DNA of 46,233 nt from Lactobacillales bacterium (GCA_015654945.1 JAATGB010000098.1:1-46233); one strand, 5' to 3'. Shown: positions 38,512 to 46,137, counted from the first letter of the stretch. Numbers and translations: made by a program. Notes: a model not told the origin generated them from the letters alone.

Positions 38512-38577
38512 AGATACGAAAATACTTGACGTATCTATAATCGCAATGTATTATATAGATATAGGTTGCGATATCTA
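38512..38577. promoter_or_regulatory. Lysis-lysogeny operator region between cI and cro
   Basis: Three nested inverted repeats: AGATACG-N11-CGTATCT (38512-38536), ATCGCAA-N19-TTGCGAT (38540-38572) and TAGATAT-N8-ATATCTA (38556-38577). They cover the rightward promoter TTGACG (38526-38531) with TATTAT (38549-38554), spacer 17. They are candidate binding sites for CI and the Cro-like protein. Confidence 0.75.
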
Positions 38578-38597
38578 AAAAGAAGGAGGTGTTAATA

Positions 38598-38825
38598 TTG
38601 TATAAAGTGAATTTACAGCTTATTAAAGATTCGAGATTGGAAAAAGGATATTCTCTTCAAGAAATGGCTGATTTAATGGGATTTAACGACAAAGCAAAAT
38701 ATTTCCGTCGCGAAACTGGAGAGTATAATTTTAAGCCAGAAGAGATTCCACAAGCAGCAAAAATTTTAGGGATTCCGCTAAAAAATTTTTTTATCAAAAA
38801 AGTATCGAAAATCGAAATAAATTAA
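38598..38825 (+). CDS. Cro-like XRE-family regulator
   Basis: 75 residues with one helix-turn-helix (SLQEMADLMGFNDKAKYFRRE). The start is a TTG at 38598, 7 nt after a perfect aaggaggt (38583-38590); the in-frame GTG at 38589 overlaps that site. First gene of the rightward early operon, opposite the repressor, as expected for Cro. Confidence 0.85.
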   Translation: MYKVNLQLIKDSRLEKGYSLQEMADLMGFNDKAKYFRRETGEYNFKPEEIPQAAKILGIPLKNFFIKKVSKIEIN

Positions 38826-38911
38826 AAAGATTGTATATTTCTGTCACAAAACATTACAAATTTCGTATTTATAAGTGTAAGGCAAATAAAAAAGTTTAGA
38901 GAGGAGAAACT

Positions 38912-39670
38912 ATGAATCAAATCCAACTGTTTAATTTTAAAGATCAACCTGTTAGAACCGTGCTTATTGATAACGAACCTTGGTTTGTTGCAAAGGATGT
39001 TACGGAAATTTTAGAACTTAGCAACCCGACAGTGGTTATCAATCGTTTAGACGATGACGAACGGGCTAAGTTGAACTTAGGGCGTCAAGGTGAAACGAAC
39101 ATCGTTAATGAATATGGTCTTTATCAATTAGTCCTTGGTAGTAGAAAACCAGAAGCAAAAGAATTTAAGCGATGGATTACGCACGAAATTATTCCATCTA
39201 TTCGAAAAACTGGTTCGTACTCCATATACAAAGATGAACGTTTTAATATTCCGACGAATTTAATAGATGCTTTGAGGTTGTCGGCTGATTTGGAAGAAGA
39301 ACGGCAAGCGTTGCAAGTGCAAATCGAAACGGACGCTCCATATACATCATTTGGGAAAATTGTTTCTTACTCAAGCAGTGCAGTCAGTATCGGTGAGTTT
39401 TGCAAAATAGTTTATGACAAACATGGAATTTCCATTGGGCGCAATAAAATGTTCGATTGGCTTCGAAACCGCGGTTATCTGATTAAACACGGGAGAGAAC
39501 GAAATAATCCAAAACAACAATATGTTGAACAAGGGTTATTCGTTAGCAAACCGGCAATTATTTCTAGAAGTATCGGAAACGTACAAGAAGCGACAACGTT
39601 AATCACAGGAAAAGGACAAGTTAAAATATCAGATCAACTGCTTAAAGAATTTCAAATTAGTTTAGCATAA
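38912..39670 (+). CDS. Phage antirepressor (Bro-N and KilA-C type domains)
   Basis: 252 residues. The N-terminal Bro-N domain is clear (PWFVAKDVTEILELSN ... RLDDDERAK ... NEYGLYQLVLGSRKPEAKEFKRW-x-T-x-E-I-I-P-S-I-R-K-T-G). The C-terminal half has the antirepressor KilA-C pattern (SIGEFCKI ... IGRNKMFDWLRNRGYLI). Such proteins counteract repressors or control the early genes. ATG 38912 follows gagaggag. Confidence 0.92.
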   Translation: MNQIQLFNFKDQPVRTVLIDNEPWFVAKDVTEILELSNPTVVINRLDDDERAKLNLGRQGETNIVNEYGLYQLVLGSRKPEAKEFKRWITHEIIPSIRKTGSYSIYKDERFNIPTNLIDALRLSADLEEERQALQVQIETDAPYTSFGKIVSYSSSAVSIGEFCKIVYDKHGISIGRNKMFDWLRNRGYLIKHGRERNNPKQQYVEQGLFVSKPAIISRSIGNVQEATTLITGKGQVKISDQLLKEFQISLA

Positions 39671-39731
39671 CGTAATTGTACATCTATAAAACCAGTATCG
39701 CACATTAAAAAATACGAAAGGAGAGGAATAA

Positions 39732-40262
39732 ATGCCACGGACAGCAGTAATAGGAAAAGATTTAAGGGCTGTAATGGAAGAAGAAAACTTGCAACAGAAA
39801 TATATTGCTTACGATACCAACACGCCACTGACTACTCTTAACGGACATGTTAAAGGCGGTAGAGTCAACGCAGATAAAGCGGTCCAATATGCCGAATCAG
39901 TTAACAATAGCAACTTCTCGTTAGGACTAGCAAATAAGTTCTTCGGAACGCTAAAAAGTCTTGACGGTGACTTGCTTAACACAGATTCTCCAAATGATTT
40001 AGAAATCATTCAAGAATTTGAAGCCGAAGAACGAAAAGAGCACAAGCTAGAAGCTCAACGAATACTAGCGAAGCGAAAAAACAAAATTACCTTAGACGAT
40101 AAGCAAGTATTAATTGCTTATGCAAACGAATTTCTCGATGAGATCGCACTAGAAACGACAATCGTTGTTTCGATATTCAAAATTTGCGGTTTATCAATCA
40201 TGGCAGCAGTTAAAAAGCGCATGCCTTACTGGATTAAGAAAGGCTATATGAGAAAGGAGTGA
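39732..40262 (+). CDS. Phage early protein with probable N-terminal HTH
   Basis: 176 residues, not firmly recognised. The N-terminal part (KDLRAVMEEENLQQKYIAYDTNTPLTTLNGHVKG) looks like an XRE-type helix-turn-helix. The middle is charged (EFEAEERKEHKLEAQRILAKRKNK), and the C-terminal ~50 residues form a hydrophobic-basic helix. Homologous genes sit behind antirepressors in other Firmicutes phages. The ribosome site aaaggagagg is preceded by ATACGAA. Confidence 0.8.
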   Translation: MPRTAVIGKDLRAVMEEENLQQKYIAYDTNTPLTTLNGHVKGGRVNADKAVQYAESVNNSNFSLGLANKFFGTLKSLDGDLLNTDSPNDLEIIQEFEAEERKEHKLEAQRILAKRKNKITLDDKQVLIAYANEFLDEIALETTIVVSIFKICGLSIMAAVKKRMPYWIKKGYMRKE

Positions 40263-40267
40263 TAGAA

Positions 40268-40516
40268 ATGAATTACAAGGTCAAAGAAGCCGCGAAAGAG
40301 CTGAAGTGCGGTGAGAACGTTATCAGACATTTGATCGCAGATGGTCGAATAAAGACTATGAAATTGCCTACACAGGTTATCCCGGATTTCGAACTAGATC
40401 GTTTTAGAAAAGAAGCGTTGTCTACGCAAGAGGATTTAAGTAGATATGCTGACAAAGATTTTTTAAAAAAAATTAGATCAAACGAACAAAAACAAAAAAT
40501 TTATCAAATGAGGTGA
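40268..40516 (+). CDS. Excisionase-family DNA-binding protein
   Basis: 82 residues. The N-terminal winged HTH of MerR/excisionase type is visible: KVKEAAKELKCGENVIRHLIADGRIKTMKL, followed by DFELDRF. It could be the directionality factor for the integrase or an early regulator. ATG 40268 lies 8 nt after aaaggag; the in-frame GTG at 40259 overlaps that site and the previous gene. Confidence 0.82.
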   Translation: MNYKVKEAAKELKCGENVIRHLIADGRIKTMKLPTQVIPDFELDRFRKEALSTQEDLSRYADKDFLKKIRSNEQKQKIYQMR

Positions 40517-40521
40517 ACAGA

Positions 40522-40674
40522 ATGTCAACAAAATCAATAAAAGACCGAATGCCGGCATATGAATATAAGAACATCGAAATAGTAACAGTAGATGGAAGAC
40601 GTGTAGTGAAACGCGATGGTGTGATCGTAACGCCTAAAGAGGTGCATAAAACGAGAGGAGCGAGAAGAATATGA
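40522..40674 (+). CDS. Small phage early protein (50 aa)
   Basis: MSTKSIKDRMPAYEY... to ...TRGARRI, 50 residues, basic. ATG 40522 follows gaggtgaacaga, five bases after the previous stop, and its stop overlaps the next ATG (ATGA at 40671). Tight packing and coupling support it as a gene. Function unknown. Confidence 0.65.
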   Translation: MSTKSIKDRMPAYEYKNIEIVTVDGRRVVKRDGVIVTPKEVHKTRGARRI

Positions 40675-40871
40675 AACTTATTAATTTTATAGTCAATAAA
40701 TTTAAGTTGTACGGAATCACGTTATATAGTTTGCTTTTAGGATTGATTATCGGTTTAACAGTAGAAACAACAATCCAATTCTGGTGGATATTAGTTTATA
40801 TCATCTTGGGGCTATTAATGTTACTAGGGTACGCATATCTTGCATATATATTACGAAAAGAAGTGATATGA
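40671..40871 (+). CDS. Small phage membrane protein (66 aa)
   Basis: 66 residues with two predicted transmembrane helices (about 14-32 and 36-60) and basic ends. Upstream ribosome site gagaggag. Its stop (40869-40871) directly precedes the next small gene. Function unknown. Confidence 0.65.
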   Translation: MKLINFIVNKFKLYGITLYSLLLGLIIGLTVETTIQFWWILVYIILGLLMLLGYAYLAYILRKEVI

Positions 40872-41048
40872 ATGTTAAACACAGAGCAAACGCATTTACT
40901 TGAAAACTTAGTCAAAGAAAAGCTTGCAGATATTGAATCAATTAAACGATTTGAGAGTAAGAAAGAGATTAGAAATAACAAACTACTCAAAGACTTAGAT
41001 ATTGTAACAAATGAATATCTAGCGATTAAGGAGGAATTAAAACGATGA
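40872..41048 (+). CDS. Small helical phage early protein (58 aa)
   Basis: 58 residues, MLNTEQTHLLENLVKEK... to ...AIKEELKR, highly charged and helical, probably coiled coil. It fills exactly the gap between two genes, with its stop overlapping the next ATG (ATGA at 41045). Function unknown. Confidence 0.6.
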   Translation: MLNTEQTHLLENLVKEKLADIESIKRFESKKEIRNNKLLKDLDIVTNEYLAIKEELKR

Positions 41049-41341
41049 AGCTCAAAAAAATATTGATAGTTGCAATCTTGATTGTTTTAGCAATAGCATT
41101 GGTGGCACAAATCCACTACAGCTATAGCAAGATTAATTTCCTCGAAGACAAACTAGAGCAATCCAAAAAAACAAACACAATCGATAACGACTACGTGATA
41201 GTCAAGTTCAACAAAAGTAAAGACGCGGTAGGTTACTACACGATTACGCTAGTAAATAAAAACATGGATACGAAGTTGCAAACAGAATTTACTGAGGGAA
41301 ATGGGGCAGCAGTGGTTTATAACGAATCAAAAAAAGACTAA
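41045..41341 (+). CDS. Small single-pass membrane/secreted phage protein (98 aa)
   Basis: 98 residues. One N-terminal hydrophobic helix (about 5-23) after MKLKK, then a short coiled segment (SKINFLEDKLEQSKK) and a beta-type tail. It may be membrane anchored or exported. aaggaggaa precedes it inside the previous gene. Function unknown. Confidence 0.65.
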   Translation: MKLKKILIVAILIVLAIALVAQIHYSYSKINFLEDKLEQSKKTNTIDNDYVIVKFNKSKDAVGYYTITLVNKNMDTKLQTEFTEGNGAAVVYNESKKD

Positions 41342-41418
41342 CAAGGATTGCAGTCCAAGTTAGCCGTTTACAAATAATTTTTATGTGCTTAGTATATCAC
41401 GAAAAAGGAGAGAGGACA

Positions 41419-41634
41419 ATGAGCACTTACGACTCACTAGGAGCGCAGATAGAACCGATCGAGCGGAAGGTAGTTGCGTACGACTATCAAGGGCAAGAGA
41501 TTTACGCAGAAGACACCGTGATTGAAATGCCAGATGGAATCTATGTTTTCCTTGGCGATTTAAAAGAATATTTGAACGAACTCGACTACAAAGAATTACT
41601 TGAACTTGTCGAAGCAAAGGAGGTTACAGTGTGA
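41419..41634 (+). CDS. Hypothetical acidic phage protein before YqaJ
   Basis: 71 residues from ATG 41419 (aaaggagagagga upstream). Acidic; contains a strand-turn pattern, IYAEDTVIEMPDGIYVFLGDL, then an acidic helix. Its last bases overlap the GTG of the exonuclease gene (GTGA at 41631), so it is translated with the recombination module. Confidence 0.7.
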   Translation: MSTYDSLGAQIEPIERKVVAYDYQGQEIYAEDTVIEMPDGIYVFLGDLKEYLNELDYKELLELVEAKEVTV

Positions 41635-42575
41635 AACAGTCAACTTTAAAAATGACCCACGAAGAATGGCTTCTAGATAGAAGAAAAGGCTTAGGGGGGA
41701 GCGATATAGCGACTGTTCTAGGGCTGAACAAATGGAAGTCACCTTATCAATTATGGTTAGACAAAACGGGTCAGATTGACGTTAAGGAGCAAGAGCAAAG
41801 CGAACCTGCTTATTGGGGAAACGTTTTGGAAGAGGTGGTAGCTAAAGAGTTCCAAGAACGAACTGGCAAACGAGTAAGAAGGCGGAATCAAGTCTTTGAG
41901 CATCTGAATTATCCATTTTTAAGAGCGAATATCGATCGTGATGTAATTGGAGAAAATGCGATCCTTGAATGCAAAACAGCTAACGCCTTTCTTGGCAAAG
42001 AATGGGAAGGTGAAGAGGTCCCTTTGAGCTATCTTTGTCAAGTACAACACTACATGAATGTTTTAAATAAGGATTATGCGTATTTCGCGGTGCTTGTTGG
42101 AGGGCAAAAGTTTATATGGAAAAAAATTGAACGAGATCAAGAACTGATCGATGCCATCACTAAAAAATTAGTTGATTTTTGGGAAAACAACGTATTAAAA
42201 GGTATCGAACCACCGCTTGACGGATCAGAAGCAACGACAGAATTCGTTAGAAACGCAACACTTAAATTATCAGAAAAAGAAGTCGAGTTTTCTTCGAACG
42301 TTGACGAATTGTTAGATACGAAAGCAGATTTAGAGAAAACGGTCAAAGAATTAACGACTGAAATAAAAAAGATTGACAATCAAATTAAATTTTCTTTTAA
42401 AGAAAAAGATGCAAGTATCGCTATTACACCAAAACGAATTATTACGTATAAATTACAAAAACGAGTGCAATTAAATAAAAAAAAGGTTGAAGAAAAGTAT
42501 CCGGAAATTGTTAAAGACGAATCGTTCTACACAATATCAGAGTTCAGAATTTTAAGAGAAAAGGGGATCAGATAG
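41631..42575 (+). CDS. YqaJ-type phage recombination exonuclease
   Basis: 314 residues with the YqaJ viral recombinase fold. Motifs: the HEEWLLDRRKGLGGSDIATVLGLNKWKSPYQLW start, E in WGNVLEEVVAKEF, the catalytic D and E-x-K in NIDRDVIGENAILECKTA, and the Q-V-Q-H-Y helix. The C-terminal ~100 residues are coiled. It resects double-stranded ends to give substrate for RecT. The start is GTG 41631. Confidence 0.93.
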   Translation: MKQSTLKMTHEEWLLDRRKGLGGSDIATVLGLNKWKSPYQLWLDKTGQIDVKEQEQSEPAYWGNVLEEVVAKEFQERTGKRVRRRNQVFEHLNYPFLRANIDRDVIGENAILECKTANAFLGKEWEGEEVPLSYLCQVQHYMNVLNKDYAYFAVLVGGQKFIWKKIERDQELIDAITKKLVDFWENNVLKGIEPPLDGSEATTEFVRNATLKLSEKEVEFSSNVDELLDTKADLEKTVKELTTEIKKIDNQIKFSFKEKDASIAITPKRIITYKLQKRVQLNKKKVEEKYPEIVKDESFYTISEFRILREKGIR

Positions 42576-42577
42576 AA

Positions 42578-43492
42578 ATGGCGACAAATGAAAGTTTAAA
42601 GAACCAATTAACAGAAACAAAACAAGAAGTTAATGCTCAATCACTAGGCTTTAAATCATTGATGAATACACCGACAATGAAAAAGAAATTCCAGGACATA
42701 TTACACGACAAATCAGACTCATTTATGGGATCGCTTATGACGTTAGTAGGTGGGGACGACTATTTAGCTAAAGCGGAGCCGATGACGATCATTGCTGGAG
42801 CGTTAAAAGCTGCGACGATGGATTTACCTATTGATAAAAATTTAGGTTATGCCTACATCGTTCCGTTTAACCGGAGCGAAAAAGTTGGTAGCAAATGGAT
42901 TAAGCACAACGAAGCACAGTTCATTCTTGGGTACAAAGGATATATTCAACTGGCTCAACGATCAGGACAATACAAAGCGTTAAACGCATTAGAAATTTAT
43001 GAAGGTCAATTAGTCAGCTGGAATCCTCTAACGGAGGAGTTTGTTTTTGATTACGAAGCAAAACAATCGGATGAAGTCGTCGGGTATGTCGGATTTTTCG
43101 AATTATTAAACGGTTTTAAAAAGACTGTCTATTGGACCAAACAAGAAATTGAGAGCCATCGAATCAAAAATGCCAAAGGATATGAAAAAGAAAAATTAAG
43201 TGGTGCGTGGAAGGATAACTACGATGCAATGGCCACAAAAACGGTTTTAAGAAACCTTTTAAGCAAGTGGGGCATTTTATCAGTAGAAATGCAAACAGCC
43301 GTTATATCCGACGAGAAAGTATTCAGAGCAACGACAGAAGACGGTTCGTTGATTGAAGAGGTAGAAATTAAGCAAGCCGAACCTGCAACAGAGGAACCAG
43401 AAGAGAAATTAAATTTTCAACGTGATCAAGAGAATGAAGAAAGTCAAACAGCATTATTTGATGATAAGAAACCGCCATTAAGTGATGATTAA
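42578..43492 (+). CDS. recT: RecT single-strand annealing protein
   Basis: 304 residues of RecT family: the AKAEPMTIIAGALKAATMDLPIDKNLGYAYIVPF core, QFILGYKGYIQLAQRSGQY and KDNYDAMATKTVLRNLLSKWG. It anneals complementary strands. Two bases after YqaJ, forming a RecE/RecT-like pair. An acidic disordered tail (about 270-304) may bind SSB or other partners. Confidence 0.96.
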   Translation: MATNESLKNQLTETKQEVNAQSLGFKSLMNTPTMKKKFQDILHDKSDSFMGSLMTLVGGDDYLAKAEPMTIIAGALKAATMDLPIDKNLGYAYIVPFNRSEKVGSKWIKHNEAQFILGYKGYIQLAQRSGQYKALNALEIYEGQLVSWNPLTEEFVFDYEAKQSDEVVGYVGFFELLNGFKKTVYWTKQEIESHRIKNAKGYEKEKLSGAWKDNYDAMATKTVLRNLLSKWGILSVEMQTAVISDEKVFRATTEDGSLIEEVEIKQAEPATEEPEEKLNFQRDQENEESQTALFDDKKPPLSDD

Positions 43493-43511
43493 TTACCGTT
43501 TTAAATAACAA

Positions 43512-43530
43512 GAGAGGGTTTATCCCTCTC
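43512..43530 (+). terminator. Stable hairpin between recT and the replisome organizer
   Basis: Perfect GAGAGGG / CCCTCTC stem with TTTAT loop, followed by GGCTTTAT rather than a full T run. It may be a weak terminator, attenuator or RNA processing site. Confidence 0.5.
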
Positions 43531-43561
43531 GGCTTTATAAAAAAACAGGAGGTATGAGAAC

Positions 43562-44578
43562 GTGGCAATTTATCGACAGCTACACACCACTTTTTGGAAA
43601 GATGATTTTATAGGAAATTGCAGCCAAAAAGAAAAACTATTCTTCCTCTACCTGATTTCTAACGACAACACAACTCAAAGCGGTGTGTATGAATTTAACA
43701 AGCGATATGCCATATTTGAGTTAGGCGTCAGCCAATCGGAAATAGAGGAAATGATCAACAAATTTCATAAATATAAAAAAATCATATATGACAGAGAAAC
43801 AAATGAAATTCTTATTGTGAACTGGCTGAAATATAACAACGCCAATTCGCCAAAAGTGTCAACGGTAATCGACAAAGAATTAAGAGATATCAAATCGATT
43901 GAATTTAAAAAAGTGATCATCAAAAAATGCTCTGAATATAAGTATCCGATACGGACAAAAATAGAGAATATAGGCAATCCAAGTAAAAAATCTGAACAGA
44001 AAAGCTTGGATACGGTATCAATACCCTATCAATACCCTATCGATATAGTACCGATAGAGTATCCATATAGTACCGATACTGATCCACAACAGAACAGAAC
44101 AGAACAGAACAGCAATACAATACAACAGAACAGAACAGCAACAGAACAGAAGACCGATGCGGTTAATCAGGCCGACACGGATACTGATTCTAAGCTGACC
44201 CCTTACAAATTTTTTCAAGAGTGCTTTGGAACTCTTAATTCTGTCAACTCCGAAGATATCACATATTGGATTTCTGATCTAGGAGAAGACTTGGTCTGTG
44301 AAGCTATGAAAAGAGCGGCTCTTGACAATAAGAGTTATAGCTACGCAAAAGGAATCATGAAAAAGTGGGCAAAGAATAATATTACGACAATGGAACAGGT
44401 ACTTGCTGAAGATGTAAAGTTCGAAAATAACCGAGTGAAGAGCTACAACAGCAACCCGTCGCCTCGCAAAGAAACGCTGCCTGAATGGGCGACAGCTGAA
44501 CAGGCAGAAGAAACGCCGCTAACGGCAGAGGAAGAGGAATACTTCAAAGAGCGGATGAAAAAATTGAATAAGGGGTGA
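43562..44578 (+). CDS. Phage replisome organizer (DnaD-like, origin-binding)
   Basis: 338 residues. The N-terminal part (1-~105, MAIYRQLHTTFWKDDF start) is the winged-helix replisome organizer domain; a variable linker (~130-205) follows; then a DnaD-like domain (~212-285) with the DnaD family motif Y261-x3-I265-x3-W269. The final 35 residues match the C-terminal tail of host DnaB. Related phage proteins bind the phage origin and recruit host DnaI and helicase. The linker-coding DNA holds the 11-bp and 5-bp repeats described separately. The start follows acaggagg; GTG at 43562 initiates. Confidence 0.92.
   Translation: MAIYRQLHTTFWKDDFIGNCSQKEKLFFLYLISNDNTTQSGVYEFNKRYAIFELGVSQSEIEEMINKFHKYKKIIYDRETNEILIVNWLKYNNANSPKVSTVIDKELRDIKSIEFKKVIIKKCSEYKYPIRTKIENIGNPSKKSEQKSLDTVSIPYQYPIDIVPIEYPYSTDTDPQQNRTEQNSNTIQQNRTATEQKTDAVNQADTDTDSKLTPYKFFQECFGTLNSVNSEDITYWISDLGEDLVCEAMKRAALDNKSYSYAKGIMKKWAKNNITTMEQVLAEDVKFENNRVKSYNSNPSPRKETLPEWATAEQAEETPLTAEEEEYFKERMKKLNKG
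44016..44081. repeat. Six contiguous 11-bp iterons inside the replisome organizer gene (putative phage origin)
   Basis: Units at 44016, 44027, 44038, 44049, 44060 and 44071: TATCAATACCC twice, TATCGATATAG, TACCGATAGAG, TATCCATATAG and TACCGATACTG. Consensus TAYCNATANNS; seven positions are invariant or two-fold. The 11-bp unit shifts frame each time, so the regularity is of DNA, not protein. Confidence 0.8.
44088..44149. repeat. Ten copies of the 5-bp repeat AACAG next to the iterons
   Basis: AACAG x5 (44088-44112), an 11-bp interruption with two CAATA-like units, AACAG x3 (44124-44138), one C, AACAG x2 (44140-44149). The top strand is almost free of T. It encodes a Q/N/R/T/E linker. Confidence 0.85.
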
Positions 44579-44582
44579 ACAA

Positions 44583-45374
44583 GTGAAACGAATACTAAAC
44601 TATCCCGGCAGCAAATGGCGATTAGCAGAACAAATTATCGATTTGATTCCTGAACACACAACATATCTGGAGCCGTTTTTTGGATCGGGAGCAGTATTTT
44701 TCAGCAAGGATCCGTCAACGGTTGAGACAATCAATGATTTAGATCAGCGAGTTGTCAATTTTTTCCGAGTCTGCCGTGAACAACCAGAAAAATTGGTTTA
44801 TGCAGTAAATATGACGCCACACAGCAGATATGAGCAGCAGCATGCTAGAGAGATCGTACAAGACCCGCTCGAAATGGCTCGGCTTTTCTTGATCGACAGT
44901 TGGCAGTCGATTGGTGGTGTGCAAAGGCACCACACTGGTTGGCGATCGAATATTGATAAAATCGGTGGAAAGTTGCAAGAGTGGAATGAGATTGACGATC
45001 GAATTTGGGACGTGGCGGAGCGATTAAAACATGCCCAGATTGAGAACCAGGACGCACTTAAATTGTTACGGAGATACAACAGAAAAGATGTTTGTGCTTA
45101 TGTAGACCCGCCATATGTTTTAAACACGCGCAAAGGAAGGCTTTATCAGACGGAATTAGGCGACGAACGACAAGAAGAACTGCTTGCGATCTTAAATGAT
45201 TTTAAAGGCTCGGTCATATTGAGTGGCTACGAATCAGAATTATACAATCAAAAATTAGCTGAATGGCACAAGATTTACTTTGACGCAAACGCAGAAGCTG
45301 GTCAGAGTCGTAATGAAGTAATTTGGTGCAATTTTGAACCTAGCGGACAGACGAGTTTATTTGAACAGGGGTGA
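44583..45374 (+). CDS. D12-class DNA adenine methyltransferase (Dam-like)
   Basis: 263 residues. N-terminal YPGSKWRLA, SAM-binding motif LEPFFGSGAVFF, and catalytic motif DPPY in YVDPPYVLNTRKG identify the D12 (Dam, often GATC) family. Phage copies protect DNA from host restriction or time replication. GTG start at 44583 after aaggggtg, four bases after the organizer stop, hence co-translated with the replication module. Confidence 0.93.
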   Translation: MKRILNYPGSKWRLAEQIIDLIPEHTTYLEPFFGSGAVFFSKDPSTVETINDLDQRVVNFFRVCREQPEKLVYAVNMTPHSRYEQQHAREIVQDPLEMARLFLIDSWQSIGGVQRHHTGWRSNIDKIGGKLQEWNEIDDRIWDVAERLKHAQIENQDALKLLRRYNRKDVCAYVDPPYVLNTRKGRLYQTELGDERQEELLAILNDFKGSVILSGYESELYNQKLAEWHKIYFDANAEAGQSRNEVIWCNFEPSGQTSLFEQG

Positions 45375-45378
45375 GGGA

Positions 45379-45519
45379 ATGAAAATGGAAAATTTAATCG
45401 AAGAACTTGAAATGGAAAAAATACATTATGACAATTTAGAGCAAGTAGGATTTAATTGTGCTGTTGACATTGTGAAGAGCTATGCGGAACAGCTAACAGA
45501 AGAACAGGAAGAAGAGTAA
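45379..45519 (+). CDS. Small acidic phage protein (46 aa)
   Basis: 46 residues, MKMENLIEELEMEKIHYD... ending EEQEEE; helical and very acidic. ATG 45379 or 45385 fits the gtgaggga region. The stop overlaps the YopX ATG (TAATG at 45517-45521). Function unknown. Confidence 0.65.
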   Translation: MKMENLIEELEMEKIHYDNLEQVGFNCAVDIVKSYAEQLTEEQEEE

Positions 45520-45914
45520 TGAGAGAGGTAAAGTTTAGGGCGTGGGATAAGAAGAACAAAATGATTGTGACTGATGACGAGAATGACGAATCGCGATATT
45601 TAGACGGTATAATCGGAACGCCAGTGGGTATGGTTAATTATTGGTTGAATGACAAGTACACGCTAGATGACTATGTTTTTATGCAATACACTGGCTTTCT
45701 AAATCTATATGATAAAGACATTTGCGAAGATCGAAATGGTAATAGATTTATGATAATGTGGTCAGAATTGTTCCATGGTTGGTGTTACGTATACTATCTA
45801 GGAGATTGTAGAGAATACTTGCTATATAAGCTAATACAGCGTATAGGAGATTTTAAAGTTTTAGGCAACATCTACGAGAATCCAGAGCTGTTAGGAGGTA
45901 TTGAGGATGAATAA
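45519..45914 (+). CDS. YopX family phage protein
   Basis: 131 residues beginning REVKFRAWDKKNKMI, the YopX signature, with the later MQYTGFLNLYDKDICEDR and VLGNIYENPELL. Widespread in phages of Firmicutes; function unknown. The ribosome site is within the previous gene. Confidence 0.93.
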   Translation: MREVKFRAWDKKNKMIVTDDENDESRYLDGIIGTPVGMVNYWLNDKYTLDDYVFMQYTGFLNLYDKDICEDRNGNRFMIMWSELFHGWCYVYYLGDCREYLLYKLIQRIGDFKVLGNIYENPELLGGIEDE

Positions 45915-46137
45915 GTACCCAGACGTCTATATATTAGGCAGACAAGTAAACGGTGTGTACGTTGAGTATAAGCCATCAGGGATAAGAGAACTCAAAAATG
46001 CGCAAGATAAAGCCGAATGTCTAAACCAAGAATTGGCAAGACTTGCCATACCAAATTTTTCAATCGAAAAAGGCGAGTGGAAAGTTTTAAAATATGGCAC
46101 ACCTAAAACTGTGGAGGTAGATGATGAAAGTGACTAA
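45907..46137 (+). CDS. Hypothetical phage protein (76 aa)
   Basis: 76 residues, MNKYPDVYILGRQVNGVY...; not recognised. ATG 45907 is 7 nt after aggaggt (45893-45899), which rules out the in-frame TTG at 45901. It overlaps the YopX end by 8 bp. Confidence 0.72.
   Translation: MNKYPDVYILGRQVNGVYVEYKPSGIRELKNAQDKAECLNQELARLAIPNFSIEKGEWKVLKYGTPKTVEVDDESD

Noticed and set aside
44016-44149. CRISPR array
   Set aside because: Repeats are 11 and 5 bp without spacers and lie within a coding gene.
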